Assembly (NCBI GenBank): GCA_027858345.1
Contig: JAQICX010000053.1
Coordinates: 1-32,008, forward strand
Origin: Kiritimatiellia bacterium
GTDB lineage: Bacteria > Verrucomicrobiota > Kiritimatiellia > JAQICX01
Direction: 5' to 3'
DNA: 32,008 nucleotides
Shown here: positions 1 to 7,996 of the stretch, one piece after another
Layout of the letters: the number at the start of each line of letters is the position of its first letter
How positions within the stretch are numbered: position 1 is the stretch's first letter
The notes under the pieces: generated by a model
The model's database searches: none
What the model was told of the DNA's origin: nothing
The model's input: the letters and a program-made list of their open reading frames with translations, nothing else
Position numbers and translations under genes: made by a program

Positions 1-358
1 TTCCGTTGAATCTTTCAAAAAAATACGCAATAGGCCTGCTATTACTTGATTTTTTTTTAAGCCCAACGTCGTCCTCGAATAAAATCTTTACAGCGTTTCA
101 TTTGTTCAATGCTCTAGCATCTCATAAAATATACGGGGTAGCACCATTCTATTGTTTAAGTGCACCCATCTAACCTCAAAGAAATTTTATTGCGTAAAAC
201 TTGTTATTTGACTTGCAAAAACATGCTAATTATGAGTATATACAAGGAAGCAGACTTTTAGCAATTTGCTGATTTGGTTCTATCCTTATAAGGTGGATAT
301 CTGCTATGTGTGTTTTATAAAAATTTATTTTAATTTAAAAATTTATGGAGATAGAAAT
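1..358. other. Gene-free leader region with promoter
   Basis: I see no convincing reading frame in this AT-rich stretch. The only supported element is a promoter near its right end that points at the exonuclease gene. A TTG-initiated extension of the exonuclease frame begins at 266, but it has no ribosome binding site and gives an N-terminus unlike the family. Confidence 0.6.
208..236 (+). promoter_or_regulatory. Sigma70-type promoter of the exonuclease gene
   Basis: TTGACT at 208-213 and TATGAG at 231-236 are separated by exactly 17 nt. The predicted transcript would start near 243, giving a leader of about 115 nt before the ATG at 359. The -35 box is strong and the -10 box imperfect. Confidence 0.5.
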
Positions 359-1159
359 ATGTCATTATTACAGTTAACAAAGCCATTAGCGGCTTTTGAT
401 ATTGAATCAACCGGGACAAATTCGCGGTTAGATCGAATTGTTGAAATTGCGATTGTGAAGCAGATGCCGTATGGTATGACTTCATCATATGTATTTCGTG
501 TAACCCCGGGAATCCACATTCCTGCTGAGACAACTGCAATTCATGGGATAACAGATGAGGATGTAAAGGATTGCAAGACTTTCAAGCAGATAGCAGATGA
601 AATTCAGAAAATTTTAGATGACTGTGATTTAGCTGGTTATAACTTGTTGAAGTTTGATATACCAATTTTGCAGGAAGAGTTTGAAAGAGCTGGAAAAAAG
701 TTTGATATTGGTACAAGAAAAATTGTTGATGCTCAAAAGATTTTTCATAAGAAGGAGCCAAGAGATTTAACAGCTGCATTGAAGTTTTATTGTAATGAGG
801 ATTTAATCAATGCTCATGGGGCAGAAGCTGATACTATAGCAACTTTAAAGGTTATTGAAGGTCAATTGGCTATGTATGAGGATTTGCCAAGAGATGTTAC
901 CGGGTTGGATGAGTATTCAAATCCTAGAGATCCAAGTTGGGCTGACAGATCTGGACGACTAAAATGGAATGAGGATGGTTTGCTTATTGTTAATTTCAGC
1001 AAGAAAAAAGGTTTGACAGTTAAACAACTTTTAAAGGAAGAGAAAAGCTTTTTAAAGTGGATTGTTAAGAATGATTTTCCTAAAGATACCCGAACAATAA
1101 TATCTGACATCTTAGAACACGACATTTGGCCTGAAGCTCCAAAAAGCGAAAACGAATAA
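359..1159 (+). CDS. DnaQ-like 3'-5' exonuclease (DEDDh family)
   Basis: A 266-aa cytoplasmic 3'-5' exonuclease of the RNase T/DNA polymerase III epsilon superfamily, expected to act in proofreading, repair or RNA trimming. The three exonuclease motifs are visible: FDIESTG (D14, E16), the second motif ending NLLKFD (D100), and HGAEAD (H153, D158), which makes it the DEDDh type. The C-terminal third (from about residue 190) has the pattern 'G+LKWNEDG...NFSKKKG...L...+.FLKWI...DFP'. I recall this from stand-alone exonucleases in Bacteroidetes and PVC bacteria, and it is not part of the catalytic fold. I chose ATG 359 because GGAG lies 8 nt upstream and the protein then starts just before motif I. 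The gene stands alone, with about 335 bp before the next gene. Family is certain; the substrate is not. Confidence 0.9.
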   Translation: MSLLQLTKPLAAFDIESTGTNSRLDRIVEIAIVKQMPYGMTSSYVFRVTPGIHIPAETTAIHGITDEDVKDCKTFKQIADEIQKILDDCDLAGYNLLKFDIPILQEEFERAGKKFDIGTRKIVDAQKIFHKKEPRDLTAALKFYCNEDLINAHGAEADTIATLKVIEGQLAMYEDLPRDVTGLDEYSNPRDPSWADRSGRLKWNEDGLLIVNFSKKKGLTVKQLLKEEKSFLKWIVKNDFPKDTRTIISDILEHDIWPEAPKSENE

Positions 1160-1495
1160 TTTATATTAACATGCTAGTTATGTCTTACCAAAACAGGACT
1201 AGAAAAAAATGGTACTGTCGAAATTATATTAAAACAGAATAGTTTGAAGGCGGTCATGCCCCGTCTCTACAATAAACTCCTATGCATGGCAACGTTATAA
1301 TTGTTGTTTAGGATCTGTAGCTCCGGGCGGCTTATCGAGCCTTTTTGTCCGCCGTTGACTGTAAAATCGAAGCTTGATGACCGACGAAAAAAACGGGAAT
1401 AAGAGAAACTGTCTCTATCCCTTGATTTATAGCACAACAGGTCATAAAAGATTACATTTTTTTGGCAGAGTCATCTTAACTTATGGAGAAAAACG
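1160..1495. other. Intergenic region with degenerate hairpins
   Basis: No gene seen. It holds one degenerate GTAG-type hairpin (1248-1270), a GC-rich segment at 1321-1354 with complementary GGCGG and CCGCC, and an imperfect inverted repeat around 1395-1420 (GGGAATAAGAGA against TCTCTATCCC). No T-run follows that repeat, so I do not call a terminator. GGAG at 1485-1488 serves the next gene. Confidence 0.5.
1248..1270 (-). repeat. Degenerate GTAG-headed REP-like hairpin
   Basis: Read on the minus strand, a GTAG foot is followed by AGACGG, a 7-nt loop and CCGCCT. The arms pair over six positions with one A-C mismatch. This is the same foot-plus-palindrome layout as the copies at 6283 and 27317, but more diverged. 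Confidence 0.4.
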
Positions 1496-3034
1496 ATGAA
1501 TAATAGCAGAAATTTGATTAAAAAATGGCTTGATGAACTAACGTTCTCAGGCGATAAAAAAGAGATAGTAGCCAACTATGTTTTACCAGATGATATTAAA
1601 GTTACTGTTAAGTTCAATGATATTGTTCAGAACTGGAACATGGAAAGCAAGTTTTTCAGACTAAGTGCAACACCTGGAACAGAAATTATTATTGAGGCAG
1701 AACAAAATGGCAAACCAGCAATTAGGCGTATTGTGACACCTGGCAAACAGTACGTTCGTTTGGCCTCAAATAATGTTACGGCAACCAGAACCAAAATGTT
1801 GAATTCAATATTGGATGCAAAAGATATTCAAAAAGAACTGATCCCTTTTGTATTCTTTCTACGCGACGGCAAGTTTCAAAGTCCTAAAGATGAAAAGAAT
1901 GCATTGGCATTTGTTTTAAGTTCCAGTGAATTGTCCTCGCTAGCCTTAGGAATTCTACTGCTTGGTATTTATGAAAATGGCAATTACGAAGATGAGAACA
2001 TCACAAATTGTATTATAGAGTTTAACTACGAATTCTTTGATGACACGTCAGACACCAGTCTTCTAAAACTGTCGTTGCTTGATATGGCATGTAGTTTATA
2101 TCCATCAAACATTTTCAGACAAACTGATATGGAAGGTCGAGAATTGAGATGCAAACTTCAACCACTAATAGATCAGCGTCTAAATGCTATATTAGAAAGT
2201 AGCAACAAATTTTCAATTGAACAGTTGATAAGCATATTTAATATACACGAATACACAGACAAACAATACACGAGAGACTTGGCAAAGCAACTGATAAACG
2301 ATAGCTTAAAGAATCTTGCAAAGTTCTCCTTTGATGGAGTAGCTCTGTCATTAGATCAACATTTACCAATCAAGCAAACAGTGTCGCTACACAAAGGCAG
2401 CGCCCAATCAATTGTCTCATGTTTCATACCAGCTGTACCACTTGTCTATACCGCTTGGAACATCTTTATGTTATTTTCAGGCTTTAAGCCGGATTTTGAT
2501 CTAGTCAGTGACTTTTTCTCATTATATCAGGGACCTATTAACAGTAATTTAAAGAATATAAATAAAGCCACAGCCTATCTCATTGGTGACATTGCCTATG
2601 AACAACAGGGTGTTTTTGGTATTGCAGCACTAAGTAAAACATGCATCATATTTTCTTCATACAATGACTTTTACTCTGAATCAATAAATAAATCAAAACA
2701 ATATGACAACCCAAAGATTTCTCTTGTTGATAATATCCTAAAAATAAATTATAATACTGATTGTCTTCCAAATAAAAACACTATGCTCTACTGGCCTCAA
2801 GATGAATTTGAAAAACAGTATATTGAAGACAACTGGGCTTTTGGAGAAGTATCACAGGGCAGAATTGCTATTCATTGTTCGAGACAGATTTTTGAACATA
2901 ATGATGTGCTGATTAATAAAGAGCTGGAGGCATCTGGTGAAAATGTTGTATGGTCTATCATTTGCGAAGACAAAAACAAAGATATAAATTTAACAGAATT
3001 TAGTAGAAGGATAAAAGAACAATGGATACCTTAA
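1496..3034 (+). CDS. Uncharacterised 512-aa protein upstream of acyl-adenylating enzyme
   Basis: I do not recognise this family. The protein is 512 aa, has no signal peptide and no clear membrane segment. A single hydrophobic patch (near 325-345, 'SCFIPAVPLVYTAWNIFMLFSG') is interrupted by polar context. The N-terminal 100 residues look beta-rich. The C-terminal 100 residues read like a compact beta domain ('FGEVSQGRIAIHCSRQIFEHND', then 'ELEASGENVVWSIICED'), a pattern I loosely associate with C-terminal domains of glycan-active proteins; that is inference only. The ATG at 1496 has GGAG 7 nt upstream. The 3' end overlaps the next gene by 13 nt, so the two are probably translationally coupled and act in one pathway with the acyl-adenylating enzyme and phosphohexomutase downstream. 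Confidence 0.8.
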   Translation: MNNSRNLIKKWLDELTFSGDKKEIVANYVLPDDIKVTVKFNDIVQNWNMESKFFRLSATPGTEIIIEAEQNGKPAIRRIVTPGKQYVRLASNNVTATRTKMLNSILDAKDIQKELIPFVFFLRDGKFQSPKDEKNALAFVLSSSELSSLALGILLLGIYENGNYEDENITNCIIEFNYEFFDDTSDTSLLKLSLLDMACSLYPSNIFRQTDMEGRELRCKLQPLIDQRLNAILESSNKFSIEQLISIFNIHEYTDKQYTRDLAKQLINDSLKNLAKFSFDGVALSLDQHLPIKQTVSLHKGSAQSIVSCFIPAVPLVYTAWNIFMLFSGFKPDFDLVSDFFSLYQGPINSNLKNINKATAYLIGDIAYEQQGVFGIAALSKTCIIFSSYNDFYSESINKSKQYDNPKISLVDNILKINYNTDCLPNKNTMLYWPQDEFEKQYIEDNWAFGEVSQGRIAIHCSRQIFEHNDVLINKELEASGENVVWSIICEDKNKDINLTEFSRRIKEQWIP

Positions 3035-4689
3035 AAAACTTGATGATAAAAACAGTTGATAGCATGGGCACATCAACTTATATTAACTACAAAGACAATG
3101 GAAGATGGCAAAAAAAGACCTTTAGTGAATTCCAAAGAAATGTTGAGGTTATATCTGAAATTATAGATTTATTTAAGGTAAAAGAAGGAAAAACCGTTGG
3201 ACTCTTCATGGAAAATGGGCACATCTGGCCTGAGATATATATGGGTATTGTCAGTGCAAACACAATAGCCGTTCCAATTGATGCAAAACTGATGGAAAAA
3301 GAGGTATCTCATATCATGATTGACTCTGAAGTATCTCTTATTTTTACACAAAGAAAACTGGTACACACACTTAAAGAGTCCTTACCCAAGCTAAGCAAAT
3401 TGCAACACGTCATTGTTGTCGATACAAACATGGACGAAGCGGAACTTGGCGTAAAATTCCATAGCTATCCAAAATTGATCAACCAAGCAAGAGAACACTT
3501 CTTCAAAGTAAAGAATACTCGCTTTGAACTTTCCGATCCAAAACCAGACGACATCGCATCAATAATTTATACATCAGGAACAACGGGTCGTTCAAAAGGA
3601 GCGATGCTGTCACATAACAACTTTGCATCTCAATACTATTCTGTCATTGACAGGGTGGATATAAGCAAAGATGACAATCTATTGACTGTTCTCCCCCTGC
3701 ATCATGCATTTTCCTTCACAGTAAACCTTGTTCTCACAATGAGTATTGGTTGCCAGACTAGTTATGTAGAAAGTTTGAGAACCATTTCAGACAATATAAA
3801 AGAGATCAAGCCAACAGCACTGGTTGGAGTACCGCTGCTATTTGACAAGATGAAAGACAAAATCATGTTGCAACTCAAGCAGAATAAAGTTGGGTCATTC
3901 TTATATACAGTTGGCATACGAGGACCAGTCAAAAAGAAAATACGCCAAGGTTTTGGCGGCAAAATGAGATTGCTGGTTTCTGGGGGTGCACCGGCTGACC
4001 CGGAAACACTTAAGTGGTACGATTCTCTTGGAATAAAAGCAATTGAAGGATATGGCTTAACCGAAACAGCACCAGTTATGACAGTTTCATCTGCAGATGC
4101 TGCAAAATACGGAACAGTTGGACCTGCTCTGTTGGATGTGGAAATTAGGATTCACCAGCCAAACGAAAATAACATTGGTGAAATTCAAACCAAAGGGCCA
4201 AATGTTTTCAAGGGTTATTTCAAGAATCAAGCTGCAACCGATGAGGTACTTAGTGAAGACGGATGGCTATCCACTGGTGACTTAGGAATGTTTGATGAAG
4301 ACAACTACCTCAAAATCTGCGGACGCAAAAAGTGCTTAATTGTGAATAGAGAAGGCAAGAACATCTATCCAGAAGAAGTTGAGAACCATATATCACATAA
4401 TGAATTTGTTTCTGAAGTTCTGGTTCTGGGATTTAAGGAGGAGGATGAGGTTGGCGAAAAAGTTGGTGCAATCATTGTCCCTGACAATGAAAAATTAGAT
4501 AAATGGCAGGCTCAACACCACCATAAATATCTTTCTGACAAGGAACTTGAAGAATTTATTTTCAAGCAAATTAAAGATGAATGTAAAGATCTATCCAGCT
4601 ATAAAAGACCAAGAAAAGTAGTCATCAGATATGAAGAATTTGAAAAAACTTCAACAATGAAAATCAAACGCTACCTATACAATCTTTAA
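3022..4689 (+). CDS. AMP-dependent synthetase/ligase (acyl-CoA synthetase-like)
   Basis: A 555-aa member of the ANL superfamily, which activates a carboxylic acid as acyl-AMP and usually passes it to CoA or a carrier protein. Visible core motifs are the phosphate loop YTSGTTGRSKG (183-193), the adenine motif YGLTETAP (344-351), STGD with D420, the hinge region GRKK (434-437), and the C-terminal lysine motif TSTMKIKR (K547), where M replaces the usual G. All expected catalytic features are present, so it should be active. Length and motifs fit long-chain fatty acyl-CoA synthetases. No acyl carrier domain is fused. The start lies inside the end of the preceding gene (13-nt overlap), which indicates an operon. 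The true substrate cannot be read from the sequence; a lipid or an acyl group for a surface glycan would both fit. Confidence 0.88.
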   Translation: MDTLKNLMIKTVDSMGTSTYINYKDNGRWQKKTFSEFQRNVEVISEIIDLFKVKEGKTVGLFMENGHIWPEIYMGIVSANTIAVPIDAKLMEKEVSHIMIDSEVSLIFTQRKLVHTLKESLPKLSKLQHVIVVDTNMDEAELGVKFHSYPKLINQAREHFFKVKNTRFELSDPKPDDIASIIYTSGTTGRSKGAMLSHNNFASQYYSVIDRVDISKDDNLLTVLPLHHAFSFTVNLVLTMSIGCQTSYVESLRTISDNIKEIKPTALVGVPLLFDKMKDKIMLQLKQNKVGSFLYTVGIRGPVKKKIRQGFGGKMRLLVSGGAPADPETLKWYDSLGIKAIEGYGLTETAPVMTVSSADAAKYGTVGPALLDVEIRIHQPNENNIGEIQTKGPNVFKGYFKNQAATDEVLSEDGWLSTGDLGMFDEDNYLKICGRKKCLIVNREGKNIYPEEVENHISHNEFVSEVLVLGFKEEDEVGEKVGAIIVPDNEKLDKWQAQHHHKYLSDKELEEFIFKQIKDECKDLSSYKRPRKVVIRYEEFEKTSTMKIKRYLYNL

Positions 4690-4715
4690 AAATTGCAAAC
4701 TGTAAAAGGAGCAGA

Positions 4716-6050
4716 GTGAAAGCATTTAAAGCATACGATATTCGCGGTATATATAATAAAGATTTCAACAAAGAAGATGTATATAAGATTGGATTCTTTC
4801 TGCCATCCTTGCTCAATGCAGACGAAGTGCTGGTTGGCAGAGATGTCAGAGTTAGCTCTCCAGAGATACATGAGTCACTAATTGCGGGAATAACAGATGC
4901 TGGAGCGGACGTATGCGACATAGGCTTAGCCACAACCCCCATGGTATATTTTGCAACAGGACGTTATAGTTTTGATGCATCTGTGCAAATAACAGCATCT
5001 CACAACCCTGCAGAATACAATGGAATTAAGGTTTCAAAGACCGATGCTCTACCTATCGGCTACGATACAGGTCTATGCAAGCTTGAAAAGAGTATTGAAA
5101 GTGGTGCACCAATTATTCCCGCAGAGAAAAAAGGCAGTGTCTACACAAAAGATATAAAGGACGATTACATTGAATTTCAAAAAAGCAGACTTTCAGATAT
5201 AAGCAACCTTAAAATAGGCATCGACTGTTCAAATGGAATGGTTGGTATCGTTCTTAAAGACATTCTTGGTGATGAACCAATTTACATAAACGAAGAGCCT
5301 GATGGTACATTCCCATGTCACTCACCAAATCCACTTGAAGAAGAAAACTGCGAACAGATTAAAAAACTGGTTTCAGATAACCAGCTCGACGTTGGAATCA
5401 TTTTTGATGGCGATGCAGACCGCATGATGCTTATCGATGAAAAAGGGCGTTTTGTGCGTCCAGACATCACAATTGGTATACTTGGCAAATACTATCTGCA
5501 CAAAAAAGGTGAACACGTCTTGTACGACATTCGCACATCCCGAGGCGTAACTGAATTCATTCAGAAAATGGGGGCAGAAATTCATATGTCCAAGGTTGGT
5601 CACGCATTTGCAAAATATAGCATGCGAGACTTTAACTGCATCTTTGGAGGAGAACTTGCCGGACATTACTATCTACAGGAATTCTACAACTGCGACTCTG
5701 CAATTCTGGCAAGCATAATCGTCCTGGATGTTCTTTCTGAACTAAAGAGAGATGGCATTAAATTTTCAGAACTGGTTGATGAAATCAACTGCTATGCAAA
5801 CTCAGGCGAACTTAACTACAAGATAGAAAACAAACTTGCTATCATGGAAAATGTTAAAGACTACTTCCTTGAAAGAGAAACACCAATCTTTCAGACAGAT
5901 CTTGATGGCTACAGATTGGATTTTGAAGACTGGTGGTTTAACATACGCCCATCAAACACCGAACCATACCTTCGCCTGATCCTTGAGGCAAACACCCCAG
6001 AACTGCTGAAAGAGAAACGTGAAGCCATCGAGAAACTCATCTTGGAGTAA
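4716..6050 (+). CDS. Phosphomannomutase/phosphoglucomutase (alpha-D-phosphohexomutase)
   Basis: A 444-aa cytosolic mutase that interconverts hexose 6- and 1-phosphates for nucleotide-sugar synthesis. The four signature loops are present: phosphoserine loop TASHNP (93-98, active Ser95), metal loop DGDADR (231-236), sugar-specificity loop GGELAGH (311-317) and phosphate-binding loop RPSNTEP (411-417). The GGELAGH form resembles the ManB/AlgC-type bifunctional enzymes rather than phosphoglucosamine mutase GlmM. The start is GTG 4716 with AAAGGAG ending 4 nt upstream; the protein then opens with the usual 'KAYDIRG'. It follows the acyl-adenylating gene by 26 nt and is probably co-transcribed. A heptamer repeat array begins 3 nt after the stop codon. 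Confidence 0.9.
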   Translation: MKAFKAYDIRGIYNKDFNKEDVYKIGFFLPSLLNADEVLVGRDVRVSSPEIHESLIAGITDAGADVCDIGLATTPMVYFATGRYSFDASVQITASHNPAEYNGIKVSKTDALPIGYDTGLCKLEKSIESGAPIIPAEKKGSVYTKDIKDDYIEFQKSRLSDISNLKIGIDCSNGMVGIVLKDILGDEPIYINEEPDGTFPCHSPNPLEEENCEQIKKLVSDNQLDVGIIFDGDADRMMLIDEKGRFVRPDITIGILGKYYLHKKGEHVLYDIRTSRGVTEFIQKMGAEIHMSKVGHAFAKYSMRDFNCIFGGELAGHYYLQEFYNCDSAILASIIVLDVLSELKRDGIKFSELVDEINCYANSGELNYKIENKLAIMENVKDYFLERETPIFQTDLDGYRLDFEDWWFNIRPSNTEPYLRLILEANTPELLKEKREAIEKLILE

Positions 6051-6053
6051 TTA

Positions 6054-6124
6054 GTAAAACAGTAAATGGTTGATGGTAAATTGTAAATGGTTTGTTCGTC
6101 ATTCGTTTAGCGTTATTCGTTTGT
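6054..6124 (+). repeat. Degenerate heptamer arrays after mutase stop
   Basis: Two abutting arrays with a period of 7 nt. The first runs 6054-6096 with units such as GTAAATG and GTTGATG. The second runs 6097-6124 with units such as CGTCATT and CGTTTAG. The first unit starts 3 nt after the mutase stop codon. The units are similar but rarely identical. Confidence 0.75.
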
Positions 6125-6146
6125 AGCCGACCTCAGCAGAGGTCGG
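6123..6146 (+). repeat. GTAG-headed REP-like hairpin
   Basis: GTAG (6123-6126) is followed by a perfect 8-bp stem, CCGACCTC and GAGGTCGG, around a 4-nt AGCA loop. The foot-plus-palindrome layout is that of REP elements recognised by RAYT transposases. Confidence 0.65.
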
Positions 6147-6195
6147 AGAATTAAATCTTATATCGGCGAAGCCAACTCTTAAATGGTTCATTAAA

Positions 6196-6237
6196 CGAAC
6201 GTCGAACATACAACATTCAACATCGAACATCGAATGA
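6196..6237 (+). repeat. Degenerate heptamer array (CGAACAT type)
   Basis: Six units in strict 7-nt register, for example CGAACAT (6203-6209 and 6224-6230) and TCAACAT (6217-6223). Confidence 0.75.
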
Positions 6238-6282
6238 CAGACACTGCCGTGAGCAGGTAAAGAGCCTTGCACTTTGTATTTC

Positions 6283-6305
6283 CGTCGGTCAACGCCCGAC
6301 GCTAC
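6283..6305 (-). repeat. GTAG-headed REP-like hairpin
   Basis: On the minus strand GTAG is followed by CGTCGG, a 7-nt loop and CCGACG, a perfect 6-bp stem. The stem sequence differs from other copies while the foot is kept. Confidence 0.6.
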
Positions 6306-6342
6306 AGATGTTAATCTTGCAAAAAAGCCTAGTCCGCAACAA

Positions 6343-6386
6343 CTCCTCCCAGGCTGGCTTTGCTAGTCCCGCAAGGCGGGAGGAGG
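6343..6386 (+). repeat. 44-nt double-hairpin repeat, copy A
   Basis: Outer arms CTCCTCCC and GGGAGGAG enclose two inner features: an imperfect GGCTGG/GCTAG segment and the hairpin CCCGC-aag-GCGGG. The same architecture recurs at 18388-18429 (opposite strand) and 31945-31988. Confidence 0.7.
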
Positions 6387-6442
6387 TCACCTCGCGTGCG
6401 AGCGTGGGAGGGGTGAATTCTTTCCTCCCCACGGAATGCCCA

Positions 6443-6474
6443 GTCTAACTCTCTGACTGACTAACTCTCTAACT
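6443..6474 (-). repeat. Octamer array containing the U32 stop codon
   Basis: Four 8-nt units; read on the gene's strand they include AGTTAGAG and AGTTAGTC. The U32 stop codon TAG (6469-6471) is part of the first unit, so the last codons of the gene belong to the array. Confidence 0.8.
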
Positions 6475-7722
6475 TTCCACCAATACAAAAACTTTGTCTA
6501 GGCGACGAACCTTGGTGCCGTCAGTAGAAACTGTGATTTTGTCACCTTTTACGGCACTTTGAGTTGGCTCCCCCCCATTAACTCGAATATCCTCAGGGAG
6601 AACATGTACAGCCCCAGTTGTTGAACCCTCAAAGAGCAGTTCACATGGCAGAGTTAAATCCTTTTGAATCAATTCAAATTCGGCAACACCAATCTTAGAA
6701 AAATAGTTTGAAACGGTTCCAACCATAACGCGTTGTTTTGTGGCAAGTGTATTATCAAACTCACTCCATTCGCCAAGTTTGGTTCCGCAATAGTATCCAC
6801 CCATCCAGAAATTACGATTAAAAACAGTTCGCATCTTTTCAACAAGTTCTGCTGAAAGTTCTTCAGAATATGTTCCACTTGCGTGTGCTTCAAGAGCTCT
6901 AACATATGAGTCAACAACAATATTGACGTAGTCAGCAGGTCGTCCCCTACCCTCAATTTTGAAAACTGAAATTCCAGCTTCAACCAAAAGATTAAGGTGG
7001 TCAATCAAACATATGTCTCTTGGCGACATAATATATTGATTGTCTATCTCAAGTTCTTTTCCTGTCTGAACATCTGTCACATTATACTTCCGACGGCATG
7101 GCTGAAAACATGCACCACGATTTGCCGACTGATTATATTGAGCCAAGCTCATATAACATTTGCCCGAGATAGCAACACATAACGCCCCGTGAACAAAAGC
7201 TTCAAGCTGAATAAGGTTCCCGGATGGACCCTTGATTTGGTTCTTAACAATAAATTTATGTATGTTTGAAATCTGCTCAAGAGTTAACTCACGGGCAAGA
7301 ACAACAACATCTGCATAGCGACTGTAAAACCTGACTGATTCTGTATTTGAAACATTTGCCTGAACGGATATATGAACCTCAAGGTCAATTGAGCGTGCAT
7401 ACTCAATTGTTGAAATATCTGTTGCAATCACTGCTGAAAGATTTGCAGCCTTAGCTGCATCACAAACTTCTTTCATGGATTCAAGATCTTCATCATAAAT
7501 CAGTGTATTAAGCGCAAGATAACTTTTTACATTTGCCATTCGACAAATTCTGGCAATCTTCTTAAGGTCCAAGATTGTGAATGGCGATGCTGCACGCGAA
7601 CGCATGTTCAATTGGTCAATGCCAAAATATATTGAGTTGGCTCCTGAACGGATTGCCGCACTTAGTGCAGCCATCGAACCAGCTGGTGCCATTATTTCTA
7701 TCTTTTCTGTTTCAAATTTCAT
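6469..7722 (-). CDS. Peptidase U32-family protein (tRNA/rRNA hydroxylation type)
   Basis: A 417-aa member of family U32 (PF01136). Originally called collagenases, several members (TrhP/YegQ, RlhA/YdcP) are now known to act in prephenate-dependent hydroxylation of tRNA or 23S rRNA. The family signature EAFVHGALCVAISGKC spans 174-189, followed by NRGACFQPCRRKY. Four conserved cysteines (C182, C189, C205, C209) could bind an iron-sulfur cluster. The N-terminus 'IEIMAPAGSMAALSAAIRSGANSIYFG' is typical of the barrel. The length is closer to TrhP (about 450 aa) than to RlhA. Two starts are possible: ATG 7722, with no ribosome binding site but 4 nt from a predicted transcription start, and ATG 7692, which matches the usual family start 'MAPAG'. 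The stop codon lies within an octamer repeat array. Confidence 0.85.
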   Translation of the reverse strand: MKFETEKIEIMAPAGSMAALSAAIRSGANSIYFGIDQLNMRSRAASPFTILDLKKIARICRMANVKSYLALNTLIYDEDLESMKEVCDAAKAANLSAVIATDISTIEYARSIDLEVHISVQANVSNTESVRFYSRYADVVVLARELTLEQISNIHKFIVKNQIKGPSGNLIQLEAFVHGALCVAISGKCYMSLAQYNQSANRGACFQPCRRKYNVTDVQTGKELEIDNQYIMSPRDICLIDHLNLLVEAGISVFKIEGRGRPADYVNIVVDSYVRALEAHASGTYSEELSAELVEKMRTVFNRNFWMGGYYCGTKLGEWSEFDNTLATKQRVMVGTVSNYFSKIGVAEFELIQKDLTLPCELLFEGSTTGAVHVLPEDIRVNGGEPTQSAVKGDKITVSTDGTKVRRLDKVFVLVES

Positions 7723-7732
7723 AATGGCAGGA

Positions 7733-7761
7733 AGTATATTATTTTTGCAAAAAATTTACAA
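7733..7761 (-). promoter_or_regulatory. Promoter of the U32 gene, near-leaderless
   Basis: On the minus strand TTGTAA (7756-7761) and TATACT (7733-7738) are 17 nt apart. Transcription should start near 7726, only about 4 nt before ATG 7722. No purine-rich ribosome binding site precedes that ATG, so the message is either leaderless or starts translation at ATG 7692. Confidence 0.55.
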
Positions 7762-7951
7762 GACTAACGTTTAATTTATTGATTCCGAGCTTTGACAAAA
7801 GACATAAGGATTCTTTGACAATATTTATTGTTGCCAAGATAGTCCACAAGCGTCTCCTATATATATTATCAACGACCTGTTTTATTAATTAATAAAAATA
7901 TTTTCCACACACCAAGAGACACGGAACAGGTTGAATACAAACAACTTATCA

Positions 7952-7996
7952 TTTTTTAATAATTTTTTTATTAATTTTTAATAATTTTTATTAATT
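7952..7996. repeat. AT-only tandem repeat at AlbA_2 gene 3' end
   Basis: Two imperfect copies of a roughly 20-23-nt A/T-only unit (7952-7974 and 7975-7994, each ending in ATTAA) sit directly after and across the stop codon of the gene ending at 7991. On that gene's strand the region is A-rich and is not a classic terminator. Confidence 0.5.

Larger units (their letters stand above)
6051..6468. other. Repeat-filled gap between convergent genes
   Basis: There is no gene in this 418-nt stretch between the convergent mutase and U32 genes. It is almost entirely repeats: heptamer arrays (6054-6124, 6196-6237), two GTAG-headed hairpins (6123-6146, 6283-6305), a 44-nt double-hairpin repeat (6343-6386) and an octamer array reaching into the U32 stop codon (6443-6474). 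These are listed separately. Confidence 0.8.

Noticed and set aside
266-358. TTG-initiated 31-residue extension of the exonuclease
   Set aside because: No ribosome binding site at the TTG; the extension is Tyr/Ile/Phe-rich and unlike the family; ATG 359 has GGAG at good spacing.
1317-1341. A second GTAG-headed hairpin in the 1160-1495 gap
   Set aside because: GTAG is present, but the following bases pair over only four positions with mismatches inside; not distinguishable from chance.
6054-6237. CRISPR-like array because of regularly spaced repeats
   Set aside because: Units are contiguous 7-mers without spacers, and there are no cas genes.
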